The translations under genes and the position numbers were made by a program. The notes under the pieces were generated by a model. That model ran no database searches. It was not told where the DNA came from and was given only the letters and a program-made list of their open reading frames with translations. Positions 19,525-30,749 of a stretch of 64,000 nucleotides of DNA are shown piece by piece. The stretch spans positions 43,498-107,497 of the forward strand of contig NZ_LZGW01000020.1 of the NCBI RefSeq assembly GCF_001690275.1. Direction: 5' to 3'. Source of the DNA: Gilliamella sp. WF3-4 (GTDB lineage Bacteria > Pseudomonadota > Gammaproteobacteria > Enterobacterales > Orbaceae). Positions within the stretch are counted from its first letter, which is position 1. Every line of letters starts with the position of its first letter.

Positions 19525-21594
19525 ATGCAAAAAACATTTTTAGTGGAAATTGGTACCGAAGAGTTACCACCAAAATCACTGCGCACATTAGCAGAAAGCT
19601 TTGCGGCTAATTTTATACAACAACTTGATAATGCGAATTTAGAGCATGGAGAAGTACTGTGGTATGCATCCCCTCGCCGTTTAGCATTAAAAGTTATTAA
19701 TCTGAATGATACTCAGCCCGATAGCCAAATTGTTAAACGCGGTCCTGCAGTGAGTGCTGCATTTGATACTAATGGCAAACCAACTAAAGCGGCCGAAGGC
19801 TGGGCCCGAGGTTGTGGAATTACAGTTGACCAAGCCGAGCGAATACAAACCGATAAAGGCGAATGGCTTTCTTATACTCAACATCAACAAGGCCAACTTG
19901 TGGTTAATTTATTATGCGATATGGTTAAAACAGCACTAAGCAAGTTACCTATTCCTAAACCAATGCGCTGGGCAGCTCGCCAAGTTGAATTTATTCGCCC
20001 CTGCCATACTGTCACAATGCTTTATGGGGATGAGATTGTAGCAGGTACAATTTTAGATATTGAATCAAACCGAATTATTCGTGGTCATCGTTTTATGGGG
20101 GAACAAGAGTTCACTATCGATAATGCTGATCAATATCCCGACATTTTAGAACAACGAGGCAAAGTGATTGCTGATTATGACAAACGAAAAGCAATTATTA
20201 AACAACAAGCTGAAAGCGAAGCTGCTAAACTTAATGGTAAAGCCGACTTAACAGACAGCTTGCTTGAAGAAGTCTCATCTTTAGTTGAATGGCCTGTTGT
20301 ATTAACGGCTAAATTTGAAGAACGTTTTTTAGAAGTACCTGCTGAATCTCTGGTTTACACCATGAAAGGCGATCAAAAATACTTCCCTGTTTATGATAAA
20401 CAAGGCAAATTATTACCAAACTTTATTTTTGTCGCTAACATTGAATCCAAAGATCCACAAGTGGTCATTTCGGGGAACGAAAAAGTAGTTCGCCCACGCC
20501 TTGCTGATGCTGAATTCTTTTACCAAACCGATTTAAAACAGCGTTTAGAAGATCGCTTGCCTCGCCTTGAAACAGTCTTATTCCAACAACAGCTTGGAAC
20601 AGTTAAAGAGAAATCAATTCGCATTGAGCTACTATCCGGCTTTATTGCTGAAAAAATTGGCGCAAATATTGAACAAGCGAAACGAGCAGGTAAGTTAACT
20701 AAATGCGATTTAGTAACCAATACTGTTTTCGAATTTCCTGAAACACAAGGTATTATGGGGCGCTATTTAGCGCTTAAAGACGGCGAAAATATTGAAGTAG
20801 CTACTGCAATTGAAGAACAATATAAACCACGTTTTGCTGGTGATGAGTTACCAAGTACTACGGTTGCTTGTGCGGTTTCTATTGCTGAAAAAATAGATAC
20901 CTTAGCGGGTATTTTTGGCATTGGTCAGCATCCTAAAGGAGACAAAGATCCTTTTGCCTTGCGCAGAGCGGCTATTGGAATATTACGCATCATTGTTGAG
21001 AAGGCATTGCCGTTAGATCTTGTTGAATTAGCAAATTATGCCACATCGTTATATGGCGATAAGCTAAATAATAAAAATGTAGTTGAAGATATTGTTAATT
21101 TTATGCAAGGTCGTTTTCGAGCTTGGTATCAAGAACAAGGCTTTGCTATTGATACTATCCAATCAGTTCTAGCTCTTAATCCAACTAAGCCAGCTGATTT
21201 TGATGCGCGCGTTAAAGCAGTGACTCACTTTAGAACGTTGCCTGAAGCTTCGTCATTAGCGGAAGCGAATAAACGGGTGTCAAATATCTTATCAAAAACA
21301 GATATTGCGATTCCAGAGCAAATCAATGCAGCATTACTAGAAGCGGGAACCGAAGGAGAATTAGCTAAAAAATTGGCAATTTTAACCGATAAACTTGCGC
21401 CTTATTTTAACCAAGGTCGTTATCAAGAGGCTTTAGTTGAACTATCGTCGCTAAAAGACACTGTAAACGCATTTTTTGATTCAGTCATGGTTATGGTTGA
21501 CGATGAAAAAATTAAACTTAATCGATTAGCACTGTTGAAAAAGCTACAAAACCTATTCTTAAAAGTCGCTGATATTTCATTATTACAGTCCTAA
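19525..21594 (+). CDS. glyS: Glycine-tRNA ligase, beta subunit
   Basis: The 689-residue beta subunit supplies tRNA recognition. It starts [19 protein letters not shown], the family N-terminus, contains [20 protein letters not shown] and an HD-like region with [20 protein letters not shown], and ends in the anticodon-binding-like domain. Length equals the E. coli subunit within a residue or so. AAAGA lies before the ATG. Confidence 0.98.
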   Translation: MQKTFLVEIGTEELPPKSLRTLAESFAANFIQQLDNANLEHGEVLWYASPRRLALKVINLNDTQPDSQIVKRGPAVSAAFDTNGKPTKAAEGWARGCGITVDQAERIQTDKGEWLSYTQHQQGQLVVNLLCDMVKTALSKLPIPKPMRWAARQVEFIRPCHTVTMLYGDEIVAGTILDIESNRIIRGHRFMGEQEFTIDNADQYPDILEQRGKVIADYDKRKAIIKQQAESEAAKLNGKADLTDSLLEEVSSLVEWPVVLTAKFEERFLEVPAESLVYTMKGDQKYFPVYDKQGKLLPNFIFVANIESKDPQVVISGNEKVVRPRLADAEFFYQTDLKQRLEDRLPRLETVLFQQQLGTVKEKSIRIELLSGFIAEKIGANIEQAKRAGKLTKCDLVTNTVFEFPETQGIMGRYLALKDGENIEVATAIEEQYKPRFAGDELPSTTVACAVSIAEKIDTLAGIFGIGQHPKGDKDPFALRRAAIGILRIIVEKALPLDLVELANYATSLYGDKLNNKNVVEDIVNFMQGRFRAWYQEQGFAIDTIQSVLALNPTKPADFDARVKAVTHFRTLPEASSLAEANKRVSNILSKTDIAIPEQINAALLEAGTEGELAKKLAILTDKLAPYFNQGRYQEALVELSSLKDTVNAFFDSVMVMVDDEKIKLNRLALLKKLQNLFLKVADISLLQS

Positions 21595-21654
21595 TTTTAA
21601 TCATTAAAAATCAATAGTGGTAACATCCTGTTGCCACCCCTATAAGGAATTTAT

Positions 21655-22509
21655 ATGGAGTTACAAACAAAACTATCTTTTTCTTTGATTTTTGAGCAAT
21701 CGCGCAATTTTCTTTGCAATCGAATGAAACCAATTACTTTGGTTTGCCTAGCGTTAGCAGTAATTAATAATATCCTTACTGGAACTATATCTATTGATGA
21801 AGAGGCAATCAAAAATTTATATTTAGGGCACATAAATAGCACTATTTCACTCATAATAATGTTTACGTTAATGATAGGTATCATTCTTAAAGCAATTAGT
21901 ATTGCTATGATTTCTAATCTATATACCAGCGATAGACTTAACTTAAATTTATTATTATCTAAAGCATTATCTAATTTATTAAATATTATTCTTTTTTATC
22001 TTTTTATTTTTGTAATTCTCTTGTTTGCAGTATTAATAGTAAGTATGGGCATTTTTATTTTAAAAATGTTGTTGCCTACAGCAATTTTATCAATCTTAAT
22101 GATCTTAATAGTCTTTTTTTCAATTATATTTATAGCCATTTTTAGTAACTTCTTTTTTGGTTTGCTGGTTAATCCTAATAATAGAAGCTTTATGGAGCTA
22201 ATCAATCTAAGCTTGACATTATCTAAACAGCATTGGAAACCCGCGTTACTTATGTTATTAACATTTTTGGCTTTTGAACTAATACTTGCTGGATTTGGGC
22301 TTTTATTTGGTGCAGTTGAAGTAGCAATTGAGAATTTAATAAATAGTCATATTGTTAGTATTCTAATTGACATTATGCTTTTCTTCTTTGCTATCATGTT
22401 AGACACTTTTATTGTCATCTTTTTTTATCGGCTTTATTCTTTAGCCACCGGTATAGCTAGCCCAAAAGTACCACCTAAAAATGATGAAAATAACAAACTC
22501 ATAGTTTAA
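21655..22509 (+). CDS. Multi-pass membrane protein, YciC (UPF0259)-like
   Basis: A 284-residue hydrophobic protein with about six membrane segments and short loops. The soluble-like N-terminus with an FEQSRNFLCNRMKPITLVCL stretch and the C-terminal FFYRLYSLATG resemble E. coli YciC (FFRNQFMTILLV near the start, FRLYMLI at the end), so UPF0259 is the best guess; similarity is weak. Function unknown. AAGGAATTTAT precedes the ATG. It stands alone between glyS and ybaK. Confidence 0.6.
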   Translation: MELQTKLSFSLIFEQSRNFLCNRMKPITLVCLALAVINNILTGTISIDEEAIKNLYLGHINSTISLIIMFTLMIGIILKAISIAMISNLYTSDRLNLNLLLSKALSNLLNIILFYLFIFVILLFAVLIVSMGIFILKMLLPTAILSILMILIVFFSIIFIAIFSNFFFGLLVNPNNRSFMELINLSLTLSKQHWKPALLMLLTFLAFELILAGFGLLFGAVEVAIENLINSHIVSILIDIMLFFFAIMLDTFIVIFFYRLYSLATGIASPKVPPKNDENNKLIV

Positions 22510-22520
22510 TCATTTTATTT

Positions 22521-22558
22521 CCTTACCAGTTTAAGTTAGCAAAAGAAAGCTGGTAAGG
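22521..22558 (+). terminator. Possible terminator after the YciC-like gene
   Basis: CCTTACCAG (22521-22529) and CTGGTAAGG (22550-22558) form a 9-bp stem with a 20-nt loop 11 nt past the stop codon. No immediate T run follows, so confidence is limited. Confidence 0.4.
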
Positions 22559-22612
22559 ATAACGTTTTCCCATATATTTTTTCATTTAGCTAAAATTAAT
22601 TGGATAACAACA

Positions 22613-23107
22613 ATGACCCCCGCCATAAATTTACTTAAAAAACTTAAAACGCAATTTAACATTCACCAATATCAGCATGATCCCAAGCAAACCCATTATG
22701 GGCAAGAAGCGGTTGATAAACTCGATCCCAGTTTAAATGTCACCGCATCACAAATATTTAAAACGCTGATTGTCAATTTAAATGGTAATAATAAAACATT
22801 AGCGGTGTGCGTATTACCTGTTAATGAGCATTTAGATTTAAAAAAAGTGGCACAGAGGCTAAACTGTAAAAAAATAGATTTAGCCGATGCTAATTTAGCC
22901 CAAAAAGTAACGGGGTATTTGGTGGGTGGAATTAGCCCATTAGGTCAAAAACAACAACTTTTTACACTCATTGACAGTAGCGCCAACCAACACAAAACCA
23001 TGTTTATATCAGGTGGTAGAAGAGGATTAGAAATTGAAATTGCACCTCAAGATCTAGCTGATATATTGCAAGCCCAATTGACTGATATCACTATTAAACA
23101 TGATTGA
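22613..23107 (+). CDS. ybaK: Cys-tRNA(Pro)/Cys-tRNA deacylase YbaK
   Basis: A 164-residue YbaK/EbsC-family editing enzyme that hydrolyses Cys-tRNAPro formed by mischarging ProRS. Family features include TPAINLLKK at the start, ASQIFKTLIVNLNG (about 44-57), LPVNEHLDLKKVAQRLN, the YLVGGISPLGQK turn and FISGGRRGLEIEIAPQDL. Length agrees with E. coli YbaK (159). Convergent with hupA. Confidence 0.93.
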   Translation: MTPAINLLKKLKTQFNIHQYQHDPKQTHYGQEAVDKLDPSLNVTASQIFKTLIVNLNGNNKTLAVCVLPVNEHLDLKKVAQRLNCKKIDLADANLAQKVTGYLVGGISPLGQKQQLFTLIDSSANQHKTMFISGGRRGLEIEIAPQDLADILQAQLTDITIKHD

Positions 23108-23250
23108 TCACATTCATATTTAATAAGATTTATAGGTTAGATTCGTTAAGATGATGATGAAGCAGAAAATGAAAATAATCGACGTTCTTTGATATACGTA
23201 TTTTATTTTTTAATTGATACAAAAATAATGAAATAACAAATTAAAGCGAC

Positions 23251-23278
23251 AAGGTCATGAGAATATGCTCATGACCTT
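23251..23278. terminator. Strong stem-loop between convergent ybaK and hupA
   Basis: AAGGTCATGAG (23251-23261) and CTCATGACCTT (23268-23278) form an 11-bp perfect stem with a 6-nt loop. T-rich sequence follows within about 10 nt on the minus strand, so it most likely terminates hupA. Confidence 0.6.
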
Positions 23279-23320
23279 AAAATAACTCCCATCAATAAAA
23301 TCGACAGAAAGGCAGCAAAC

Positions 23321-23593
23321 TTATTTGATTGCTTCTTTTAAACTTTTACCTGATACAAATGCAGGCACTTTGCTTGCTTCAATTTTAATTTCTTTACCTG
23401 TTTTCGGGTTACGACCAGTACGTGCTTTACGCTCGTTGACTTTGAATGTACCGAAACCAACTAATTGAACTGGCTCACCTGCTTTTAATGATTCAGTAAT
23501 AGCAGCTAATGTAGCTTCCAATGCTGTTTTAGCAGCTACTTTAGTAATATCAGCTTTGCTAGCAATAGCGTCGACAAGTTCTGTTTTATTCAT
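23321..23593 (-). CDS. hupA: Histone-like DNA-binding protein HU-alpha
   Basis: A 90-residue nucleoid protein of exactly the usual HU length. [18 protein letters not shown] leads into the helical body; the DNA-binding arm carries [21 protein letters not shown], ending [12 protein letters not shown]. The hemE-yjaG-hupA order matches E. coli, which favours hupA over hupB. It is preceded by about 170 nt of AT-rich leader including its own promoter. Confidence 0.95.
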   Translation of the reverse strand: MNKTELVDAIASKADITKVAAKTALEATLAAITESLKAGEPVQLVGFGTFKVNERKARTGRNPKTGKEIKIEASKVPAFVSGKSLKEAIK

Positions 23594-23767
23594 GGATATA
23601 TCCTTACATATTATTTTATTGTTAAAGTTAACATTATAAACAAAGCTAAAATTTAGCTTCGCTACTGTAAACAGTGTTTAGATTACATTGCGGTTAAATG
23701 TAGTCTATATTCATCTAATATTAAAGAAAAATTTAATAAAAAATAAAAAAATTACACTTTAAATCGC

Positions 23768-24361
23768 TTAACCGCACAAAAAAACACCAATATTGCTTAC
23801 TCCAGATGCTCGAATTTCATCTTTTAAGCCTTTTATCAACTCAATCATCTCATTATTTTCATCACGTAATAATCGTAATATCTCCCACTGTAAATCAAAT
23901 TCATCAATCACACTAGGTAAAGTTTGTTGCGCATCTGGTGAAAGATTAACATTAGTTTTAGTCATTTCAAATTCAGCAATGGTGGTTGCCGATATGCTAC
24001 TTACTTTAGCGGTATGATCAGCCATTTCACCACTCAAATAAGAGTGTAAAACCTCACCAAGCGCCTGACAAGCATCGATAGCTGGGTAAATCATATAAGG
24101 ACTGTCATCTGTTACCGTTGGAATGATAGCTTCTAATTTTTCAAGTTGTAAATCAAAATTGATTTTTGCCTCTTCAACTAATAGTGACTCCCAGACTAAA
24201 TCCAGTATTTTTTTGTAACTTTTAGCGACTTCTTCGGTATGTTGTTGTTGACAATAAAAAACCAAATTCGGGTACATACGTTCACATAAACAAATCATAA
24301 ACAAACGTTGCTGCCAAGGGGCTAACTTTGCTAATCTTAATTGGACTGGATTTTTAATCAT
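23768..24361 (-). CDS. yjaG: YjaG family protein (DUF416)
   Basis: A 197-residue soluble protein of unknown function. The start [32 protein letters not shown] and the segment [26 protein letters not shown] are typical of DUF416. Its ATG overlaps the hemE stop (ATGA), so it is translated with hemE, and hupA follows, as in E. coli. Confidence 0.93.
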   Translation of the reverse strand: MIKNPVQLRLAKLAPWQQRLFMICLCERMYPNLVFYCQQQHTEEVAKSYKKILDLVWESLLVEEAKINFDLQLEKLEAIIPTVTDDSPYMIYPAIDACQALGEVLHSYLSGEMADHTAKVSSISATTIAEFEMTKTNVNLSPDAQQTLPSVIDEFDLQWEILRLLRDENNEMIELIKGLKDEIRASGVSNIGVFLCG

Positions 24362-25428
24362 GACAAAACCTTTTGGGACCGTTGATGCACAGCATCAATC
24401 AAATACTGCACATGTTCTACAGGAATATCTTGATGAATACCGTGACCTAAATTAAAAATATGCCCATTATAAGCACCAAATTCTTTTAGAACGGCATCAA
24501 CATTAGACTCGATTATTAATTTGCTAGCATAGAGGACTGACGGATCCAAATTACCTTGTATAGCAATTTTTCCTTTTTGGTGAATATCGCGCAAATTAAC
24601 GCTCCAATCAACACCAATCGCATCACAACCTGTGTTGGCAATACTATCTAACCACAGCCCTCCCCCTTTTGTAAAAAGCGTAACAGGAACATATGAGCTG
24701 ATATCGTCAGTTTTAATGCCTCGTTTTAATTTTGATAAGATAAGTTGCATATAATGCAGCGAAAACGTTTGATAGCTCTGATGGCTCAATACACCACCCC
24801 ATGTATCAAATATCATTATCGATTGTGCCCCAGCTTCGATTTGGGCGTTTAAATACAAAGCGACGCTTTCAGCGAGCTTTTCGAGCAGCAAATGTAATAC
24901 TTTAGGTTTGCTATAAAGTAAGCGTTTAATTTTAGTAAAAGCTTTACTACTGCCGCCTTCTACCATGTAAGTTGCTAATGTCCATGGGCTACCCGAAAAG
25001 CCAATTAATGGAACCTTACCATTAAGCTCTTTTTTGGTTAAACGAATCGCATCCATTACATACTTAAGCGATTGCTCAGGATCAGGGATCGGCAATTGCT
25101 CAATATCAGATAAACAGGATATTGTTTTAGCAAATTTAGGACCTTCACCCGCTTCAAAGTGCAAACCCAGCCCCATAGCGTCAGGAATGGTCAAAATATC
25201 AGAAAAAATAATAGCCGCATCAAGATCAAAGCGTTTTAATGGCTGTAGCGTCACTTCACAAGCTAATTCAGGTGTTTGGCACATAGTCATAAAATCGCCC
25301 ACTTTTGCTCTTAACTGACGATACTCCGGCAGATAGCGTCCAGCTTGACGCATCATCCAAATAGGGGTGTAATCAACAGGTAAACATTGCAATGCACGCA
25401 AATAACGATCGTTTTTTAATTGGCTCAT
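24358..25428 (-). CDS. hemE: Uroporphyrinogen III decarboxylase
   Basis: Converts uroporphyrinogen III to coproporphyrinogen III in heme synthesis. The 356-residue protein has the N-terminal signature [16 protein letters not shown] (about 22-37), the catalytic-aspartate segment [43 protein letters not shown] and the C-terminal [16 protein letters not shown]. First gene of hemE-yjaG, with a 4-nt overlap. Confidence 0.98.
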   Translation of the reverse strand: MSQLKNDRYLRALQCLPVDYTPIWMMRQAGRYLPEYRQLRAKVGDFMTMCQTPELACEVTLQPLKRFDLDAAIIFSDILTIPDAMGLGLHFEAGEGPKFAKTISCLSDIEQLPIPDPEQSLKYVMDAIRLTKKELNGKVPLIGFSGSPWTLATYMVEGGSSKAFTKIKRLLYSKPKVLHLLLEKLAESVALYLNAQIEAGAQSIMIFDTWGGVLSHQSYQTFSLHYMQLILSKLKRGIKTDDISSYVPVTLFTKGGGLWLDSIANTGCDAIGVDWSVNLRDIHQKGKIAIQGNLDPSVLYASKLIIESNVDAVLKEFGAYNGHIFNLGHGIHQDIPVEHVQYLIDAVHQRSQKVLS

Positions 25429-25536
25429 ATCTTCAGCTCTTTAAATCAAGTGTTTATTTTGTCAAAGAAGTTTTAGGTAAGCAGCGTTTTAATATAACAT
25501 CATCTCACTTAACTATTATTTATTTGTGATTTGAAG

Positions 25537-26430
25537 CTAAGGTTGTGATAATGTATTTTTTGCATAACAAATCAACGTTTCAGAAATATTTTGCATGACA
25601 CTGCTTTCAGGTGCAAAACGATGCCAATATAGCATACGCCTTTGATATAGCCCTTCTGTTAAATTAACCAATTCACCATTCTTCAGCTCTTGTTCAATCT
25701 GTAACTTTGGTAGCATACAGCACGCAGAGCCTTGTTTAGCTAATTGCACAAACGCCTCAGATGAACTGGTGATATGACACACCACACTGCCTGGGGTAAG
25801 GTTAAAATTTTCTTGTAAAAAAGCCTGATGCATATCATCTAAATGGTCGAATGCAACCGCTGGCGCTTTAAGTAAAGACGATCGCGTGACACCATTTGGA
25901 AAGTACTTTTTAGCAAAATCAGGAGAGGCAACAAAAATATAGTCTAATGCACCTAATAAATCAGACAAACATCCTGGTAAAGGGTTAGCTTGAATACTAA
26001 TTGCACCAACGACTGTGCCTAAGCGTAGCAGTTCTAAAGTATGCTCTTCATCTTTTACCTGAATATCGAAACGTAAAATATTTTTATCTAAAACAGGCTT
26101 TAACGCTGGTAAAAGCCATGTTGCTAAAGAGTCAGCATTAATCGCAATCGACAATGACAATGGTGTAGTATTTTGTTCATTATCACCTAGCCATTGTTGT
26201 TCTAATAATTCAACTTGGTGTAGTAACCCCAAAAGATGCTCGCCTTGTTTGGTTGCTTTTGGCGGAATGGTTCTCACTAATAGTTGTTGACCAAAAAAGC
26301 TTTCTAACTGCTTAATGCGTTGCGATACTGCGGGTTGTGTAATACACAGCTTATCAGCTGCTCGCTCAAATCCTCGTTCTTTTATCACTGCATCTAATGC
26401 TTGTAATGCTCTATAATCTGGACGCTTCAT
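25537..26430 (-). CDS. argP: LysR-family regulator ArgP (IciA)
   Basis: A 297-residue LysR protein. The N-terminal winged helix-turn-helix ([20 protein letters not shown], then [20 protein letters not shown], residues 5-46) is followed by a periplasmic-binding-like effector domain. In E. coli ArgP responds to lysine and arginine and activates argO, lysA and others. It is divergent from rpiA with a 209-nt gap, the arrangement found around E. coli serA-rpiA-argP, which supports this LysR assignment. Confidence 0.92.
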   Translation of the reverse strand: MKRPDYRALQALDAVIKERGFERAADKLCITQPAVSQRIKQLESFFGQQLLVRTIPPKATKQGEHLLGLLHQVELLEQQWLGDNEQNTTPLSLSIAINADSLATWLLPALKPVLDKNILRFDIQVKDEEHTLELLRLGTVVGAISIQANPLPGCLSDLLGALDYIFVASPDFAKKYFPNGVTRSSLLKAPAVAFDHLDDMHQAFLQENFNLTPGSVVCHITSSSEAFVQLAKQGSACCMLPKLQIEQELKNGELVNLTEGLYQRRMLYWHRFAPESSVMQNISETLICYAKNTLSQP

Positions 26431-26639
26431 AATCTCTTTACTAATGATTTGATCACTGCTTGAATATTCAAGCTACTTTAACATCGCAATAAGTTTTAAA
26501 CATATCAAACATTGATATATTTTCTTAAAATCCTAATGATTTTTACTTTCCAATTGGGTACTATGCCATATCTTCAATAATTTTGCTTTTAAAATTTTAT
26601 TTTTTTTAAGAAAAAGTATCCTCAAAAATAGGTGATACC

Positions 26640-27296
26640 ATGACACAAGACGAATTAAAAAAAGCCGTAGGCTGGTCAGCATTGAAATTTATTAAACCTG
26701 ATTCTTATGTTGGTGTGGGAACCGGTTCGACAGCATCCCACTTTATTGATGCATTAGCTACAATAAAAGATCAGATCAAAGGTGCTGTATCAAGCTCTGA
26801 AGCATCGACACAAAAATTAAAGAGCTATGGCATTACTGTGCTTGATTGTAATGAAGTGGATAGTTTGGATATCTATGTTGATGGTGCTGATGAAATCAAT
26901 CACCAGTTACAAATGATTAAAGGCGGAGGCGCTGCTTTAACACGTGAAAAAGTGGTTTCAGCCATTGCCAAACAATTTATTTGTATTGCCGATGAATCAA
27001 AAGTTGTTGATGTATTAGGTAAATTCCCGTTACCCATTGAAGTGATCCCAATGGCTCGCTCTTATGTTGCTCGTGAATTATTCAAACTAGGTGGTAAACC
27101 AATTTATCGCCAAGGCGTCATAACGGATAATGGTAATGTTATTTTAGACGTTCATGACCTTATCATTGCCAACCCCATAGAATTAGAAAATCGAATAAAT
27201 AGTATTGCTGGCGTGGTAACGGTTGGGTTATTTGCCAACAAAGGGGCAAATATTGCGCTTATAGGAACACCTTCGGGAGTAAAAGAGCTAAAATAA
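26640..27296 (+). CDS. rpiA: Ribose-5-phosphate isomerase A
   Basis: Interconverts ribose-5-P and ribulose-5-P. The 218-residue product (E. coli 219) shows [17 protein letters not shown] (about 24-40), the VDGADEIN catalytic segment, [15 protein letters not shown] and the final [28 protein letters not shown] lies upstream of the ATG. serA follows in the same direction after about 80 nt, as in enterobacteria. Confidence 0.97.
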   Translation: MTQDELKKAVGWSALKFIKPDSYVGVGTGSTASHFIDALATIKDQIKGAVSSSEASTQKLKSYGITVLDCNEVDSLDIYVDGADEINHQLQMIKGGGAALTREKVVSAIAKQFICIADESKVVDVLGKFPLPIEVIPMARSYVARELFKLGGKPIYRQGVITDNGNVILDVHDLIIANPIELENRINSIAGVVTVGLFANKGANIALIGTPSGVKELK

Positions 27297-27377
27297 ATTT
27301 GCTTATCATAATCAAATTTATTGCTTTTATATCACTATAAGGCTCAATTTATATTCTGAAAGCAATGAGAGGAAATA

Positions 27378-28619
27378 ATGACTATTCAAACGTCAACCAA
27401 AGATGAAAACAAATTTTTATTACTTGAGGGTATTCATCCTAGTGCCATAGAAATATTAAAATCGGCAGGTTTTACCAATATTGAGTACCATAAAAGTGCA
27501 TTATCGCCCGAAGAACTTAAGCAGGCATTAAAAGATGCTCGTTTTATTGGGATCCGCTCAAGAACTCAATTAACCAAAGATATTATTGATGCCGCCCCCA
27601 AACTTGCTGGCATTGGTTGCTTTTGTATTGGCACTAATCAGGTTGATCTTGATGCGGCAACGGTGAAAGGGATTCCTGTATTTAATGCACCATTTTCTAA
27701 TACACGATCTGTTGCCGAGCTAGTCTTAGCTGAAGCGGTATTGCTACTGCGCCGAGTGCCCGAAGCCAATGCAAAAGCTCACCGAGGTAAATGGAATAAA
27801 ATAGCTACTGGTTCACACGAGGCTCGTGGTAAGAATTTAGGTATTATTGGTTATGGACACATTGGTAGCCAATTAAGTATTCTAGCTGAATCGTTAGGAA
27901 TGAATGTTTATTTTTACGATATTGAAACCAAATTACCGTTAGGCAACGCTAAACAAGTGTCATCAATGAAAGAGCTGTTAGCGATAAGCGATATCGTTTC
28001 AATGCATGTACCCGAAAATTCAACAACGATAAAAATGATAAGCGATAGCGAAATAGACGCCATGAAACAAGGTGCTATTTTAATTAATGCTTCACGCGGT
28101 AAAGTCATTGACCTTGATGCATTAACTCATGCACTACAAACCGATAAAATTAGTGGTGCAGCAATTGATGTCTTTCCAACAGAACCGGCTAGCAACAACG
28201 ATCCATTTGAATCGCCATTGTGCCAATTTGACAATGTCATTATCACCCCTCATATTGGCGGTTCAACCAGTGAAGCGCAAGAAAATATTGGCATTGAAGT
28301 CGCCACTAAACTCGCAAAATACTCTAATACAGGTGCAACACTTTCTGCGGTTAACTTTCCCGAAGCATCGTTGCCTATTCCAGCTAAAGGAGCAAGTCGC
28401 TTTATTAATATTCACCGTAATCAACCAGGCGTATTAACCGCGATTAATACCTTATTTGCTGAACAAGGGCTTAATATCTCGGCACAATATTTACAAACCG
28501 ATGCCAAAATTGGTTATGTTGTGATTGATATTGATAGAGTCAATCCCGATAAAGCCGAGGAATTGCTTGATAAACTAAAAAATGTCTCAGGCACTATTCG
28601 CGCAAGGTTGCTGTTTTAA
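27378..28619 (+). CDS. serA: D-3-phosphoglycerate dehydrogenase
   Basis: First step of serine synthesis. 413 residues: N-terminal substrate domain with FIGIRSRTQL, Rossmann NAD domain with LGIIGYGHIGSQLSILAESLG (about 155-175) and ILINASRGKVIDLDAL, IITPHIGGSTSEAQENIG (catalytic histidine), then a C-terminal ACT domain (HRNQPGVLTAINTLFAEQGL) that gives serine feedback inhibition. AGAGGAAAT precedes the ATG. Confidence 0.97.
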   Translation: MTIQTSTKDENKFLLLEGIHPSAIEILKSAGFTNIEYHKSALSPEELKQALKDARFIGIRSRTQLTKDIIDAAPKLAGIGCFCIGTNQVDLDAATVKGIPVFNAPFSNTRSVAELVLAEAVLLLRRVPEANAKAHRGKWNKIATGSHEARGKNLGIIGYGHIGSQLSILAESLGMNVYFYDIETKLPLGNAKQVSSMKELLAISDIVSMHVPENSTTIKMISDSEIDAMKQGAILINASRGKVIDLDALTHALQTDKISGAAIDVFPTEPASNNDPFESPLCQFDNVIITPHIGGSTSEAQENIGIEVATKLAKYSNTGATLSAVNFPEASLPIPAKGASRFINIHRNQPGVLTAINTLFAEQGLNISAQYLQTDAKIGYVVIDIDRVNPDKAEELLDKLKNVSGTIRARLLF

Positions 28620-28635
28620 TTTAATTGCACTCAAT

Positions 28636-28662
28636 GCCGCCTATCTTTCTTTAGGCGGCTAA
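28636..28662 (+). terminator. Terminator-like hairpin after serA
   Basis: GCCGCCTA (28636-28643) pairs with TAGGCGGC (28652-28659), a G+C-rich stem 17 nt after the stop codon, followed by a weak TAATAAATT tail. Confidence 0.65.
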
Positions 28663-28851
28663 TAAATTAGATATCAATAAAAACAAAGAGCACTAATATC
28701 CTAATTAAGTTCTATTGATTAGTCATGTTACTTTATAAAAAGGGTTTAAAACATAATGCACTAAAAGGCGATAATTACTTAGCATGATCAAATTATCCGT
28801 TATGCCCGTTTTTTGCTGTTTGCCTATTTCACCCAATTAGTTTGCACAATT

Positions 28852-28880
28852 CACTACTCGCCGTTTAACAACGAGTAGTG
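28852..28880. other. Inverted repeat just past the first adhesin-like gene
   Basis: CACTACTCG (28852-28860) and CGAGTAGTG (28872-28880) form a 9-bp stem with an 11-nt loop 10 nt beyond the 3' end of the minus-strand gene. It may act in termination, but no T run follows. Confidence 0.4.
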
Positions 28881-28889
28881 GCAATAAGC

Positions 28890-30581
28890 TTAAGGGGATA
28901 CGCATGCAGCTAACGCAAGGGGATCTAACCTATCATACATACCTAATGCTCCTGAAACTGTATCAACCGCCAAATAAGACCCAGGTTCCGTCTGACTACT
29001 CGTCCAAAGATCTCTTACACCACTAGCGCTTGCCCAAGTAATATCATATGTGCCACGACGATAATAATCTTCATCTTCATCTTCATCATTATAATCATTA
29101 TAATCATTAGGGTTGTATTCACTAACAAAACGCCCCCATTCATTAAGTAATCCTCCTATCCAACGAGATCCACGCTTAAAACTTAAACGTCGTTGATAAA
29201 AGCCATATTCAAGCTCTGGTATACCATCGGTCCAACCCACGTATGGGTCATTAGAATTTGTCAAATCATTCGCACCAGGGACACGATAGCCACTACCTAA
29301 CTCTTGACAAAACCTTGTAGCTTCTTCATATGTCACTCCTTCATAGACTAGTTGGCCGTTTGTATCTACAGATGAGGGAGGATTATTTATATACCAACGC
29401 GCTATTTTAAAGCTATAAAGTAAACGGGTATGACTACTATCAGCATAAATGTTAAACACCGATGGCGAAAAACGCTTATCTATTGAATCACGAGTTGGCC
29501 CATTTAACTTTATTTTTAAACCTTTTTTAAAATCTATCGGCCTGGGTCTTCCATTCCAAGGCTGCCAATTCACCTTAGAGAAAGAAAGAGATAAGGTTAC
29601 ACCATGACCACTTGCTGCTCTAATAGTTGTACCATTTGCGGCAATAACTTGTTCTGGCGTTATGCCGACTAACACTAAAAAGAAGTGTAACCCATTTGCC
29701 CCAGTCGTTGGAAAGTTCTCAATAGACCTATCGACTTGGTGAACTTTAAATCCCAAACCTTGTATCCAATTAGGACCGTCCATTTCAGGATAAAATCCAC
29801 CATCCAATTCATTATTAGGCAATGCATAACAGCTTGTCGGTATATCTGCCTTATTGCCCAAATAATAAGTATGACTAATCTCATTAAAAGTACTGGTTTG
29901 CGGCAGACCATACTCTGTTGATAATGTGCCATTAGTTGCCGTCATAGTGAGTTGGTAAGGTACATCACAGCCGTTTAATAATCTATTAGGGTTAGCTTTA
30001 ATTTCGGCAGTAATATCTTTATCATCAGCGTCTAACCATTTGACTTTTAGCTTACCTGTCGCACTGGCATTACCATCTCCATCAGCATCGCCCCAATAAT
30101 TATGTGGCTCGCCGATTAAGTTACTTAGCTCAATACTTGGGTAATGCGTATTATCTGTTAATGGTACAAATGTTTGAATATCAGCAAATGTTTTTACTTC
30201 GCTAGGTAATGCTATAGGATTTGTGTAGCTTGAATTATCAACTTTGGCATTAGGATATAATTCGCTATTTTCACCTGGAGCAATATACAGGCTACCATCA
30301 GGTAATTTAATGCTGAGCAAGCCTTCTTCACTCATTATTTTCGTTACACCATTATCCAAGCTTAAATAAGGAGCACTGCCTTGTATCACATTAGAGGTTG
30401 TTGCTGATAATGCTGTAGCATTGGTTGATACCATTAAGCCCAATAAAGCACCTGATATTGATAACGTATAACGATTAATATTCCATTTGGACAACGCCGA
30501 CAATGTACTTTGATAATCTGTTTTTACGTTTTTTATAAAATTAATTTTTTGTACAAAAGACAAATTAGTATGACTATTCAT
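28890..30581 (-). CDS. Adhesin-like exported protein, DUF823 type, tandem copy 1
   Basis: A 563-residue protein. A long basic N-terminus precedes a hydrophobic segment (YTLSISGALLGLMVSTNATA, about 38-57), an extended signal peptide of the kind seen in surface adhesins. Residues 164-173 (GDADGDGNAS) resemble a calcium-binding loop. The core YQLTMTATNGTLSTEYGLP and SHTYYLGNKA, then FPTTGANGLHF, YRVPGANDLTN, an NEWGRF segment and terminal ACVSP resemble the adhesion domain of DUF823/invasin-type proteins (family from memory). Residues 1-256 match copy 2 except T21; the C-terminal half has diverged and carries a D/E/Y-rich insert near 485-510. No membrane barrel or LPXTG is visible. Confidence 0.7.
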   Translation of the reverse strand: MNSHTNLSFVQKINFIKNVKTDYQSTLSALSKWNINRYTLSISGALLGLMVSTNATALSATTSNVIQGSAPYLSLDNGVTKIMSEEGLLSIKLPDGSLYIAPGENSELYPNAKVDNSSYTNPIALPSEVKTFADIQTFVPLTDNTHYPSIELSNLIGEPHNYWGDADGDGNASATGKLKVKWLDADDKDITAEIKANPNRLLNGCDVPYQLTMTATNGTLSTEYGLPQTSTFNEISHTYYLGNKADIPTSCYALPNNELDGGFYPEMDGPNWIQGLGFKVHQVDRSIENFPTTGANGLHFFLVLVGITPEQVIAANGTTIRAASGHGVTLSLSFSKVNWQPWNGRPRPIDFKKGLKIKLNGPTRDSIDKRFSPSVFNIYADSSHTRLLYSFKIARWYINNPPSSVDTNGQLVYEGVTYEEATRFCQELGSGYRVPGANDLTNSNDPYVGWTDGIPELEYGFYQRRLSFKRGSRWIGGLLNEWGRFVSEYNPNDYNDYNDEDEDEDYYRRGTYDITWASASGVRDLWTSSQTEPGSYLAVDTVSGALGMYDRLDPLALAACVSP

Positions 30582-30639
30582 TCCACCATTACCTGTTATA
30601 ACTTATTGGTTATTAATTCCATTTTTCTAAATATTATCA

Positions 30640-30645
30640 ATTATA
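30640..30645 (-). promoter_or_regulatory. Candidate -10 box of adhesin copy 1
   Basis: TATAAT on the minus strand, about 60 nt upstream of the ATG at 30581. It lies inside the roughly 97-bp flank duplicated upstream of both adhesin genes (equivalent at 32497-32502). No convincing -35 element at the ideal spacing was seen. Confidence 0.4.
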
Positions 30646-30749
30646 AACAAAAATAAGCCTTATTTAACCAACTTTTTTAGTTACAATTTTATGTTATTTA
30701 TTTTCCATTTATCTGCACTTTAAGTAGGTTAATCGCTTTTTGTATAAGC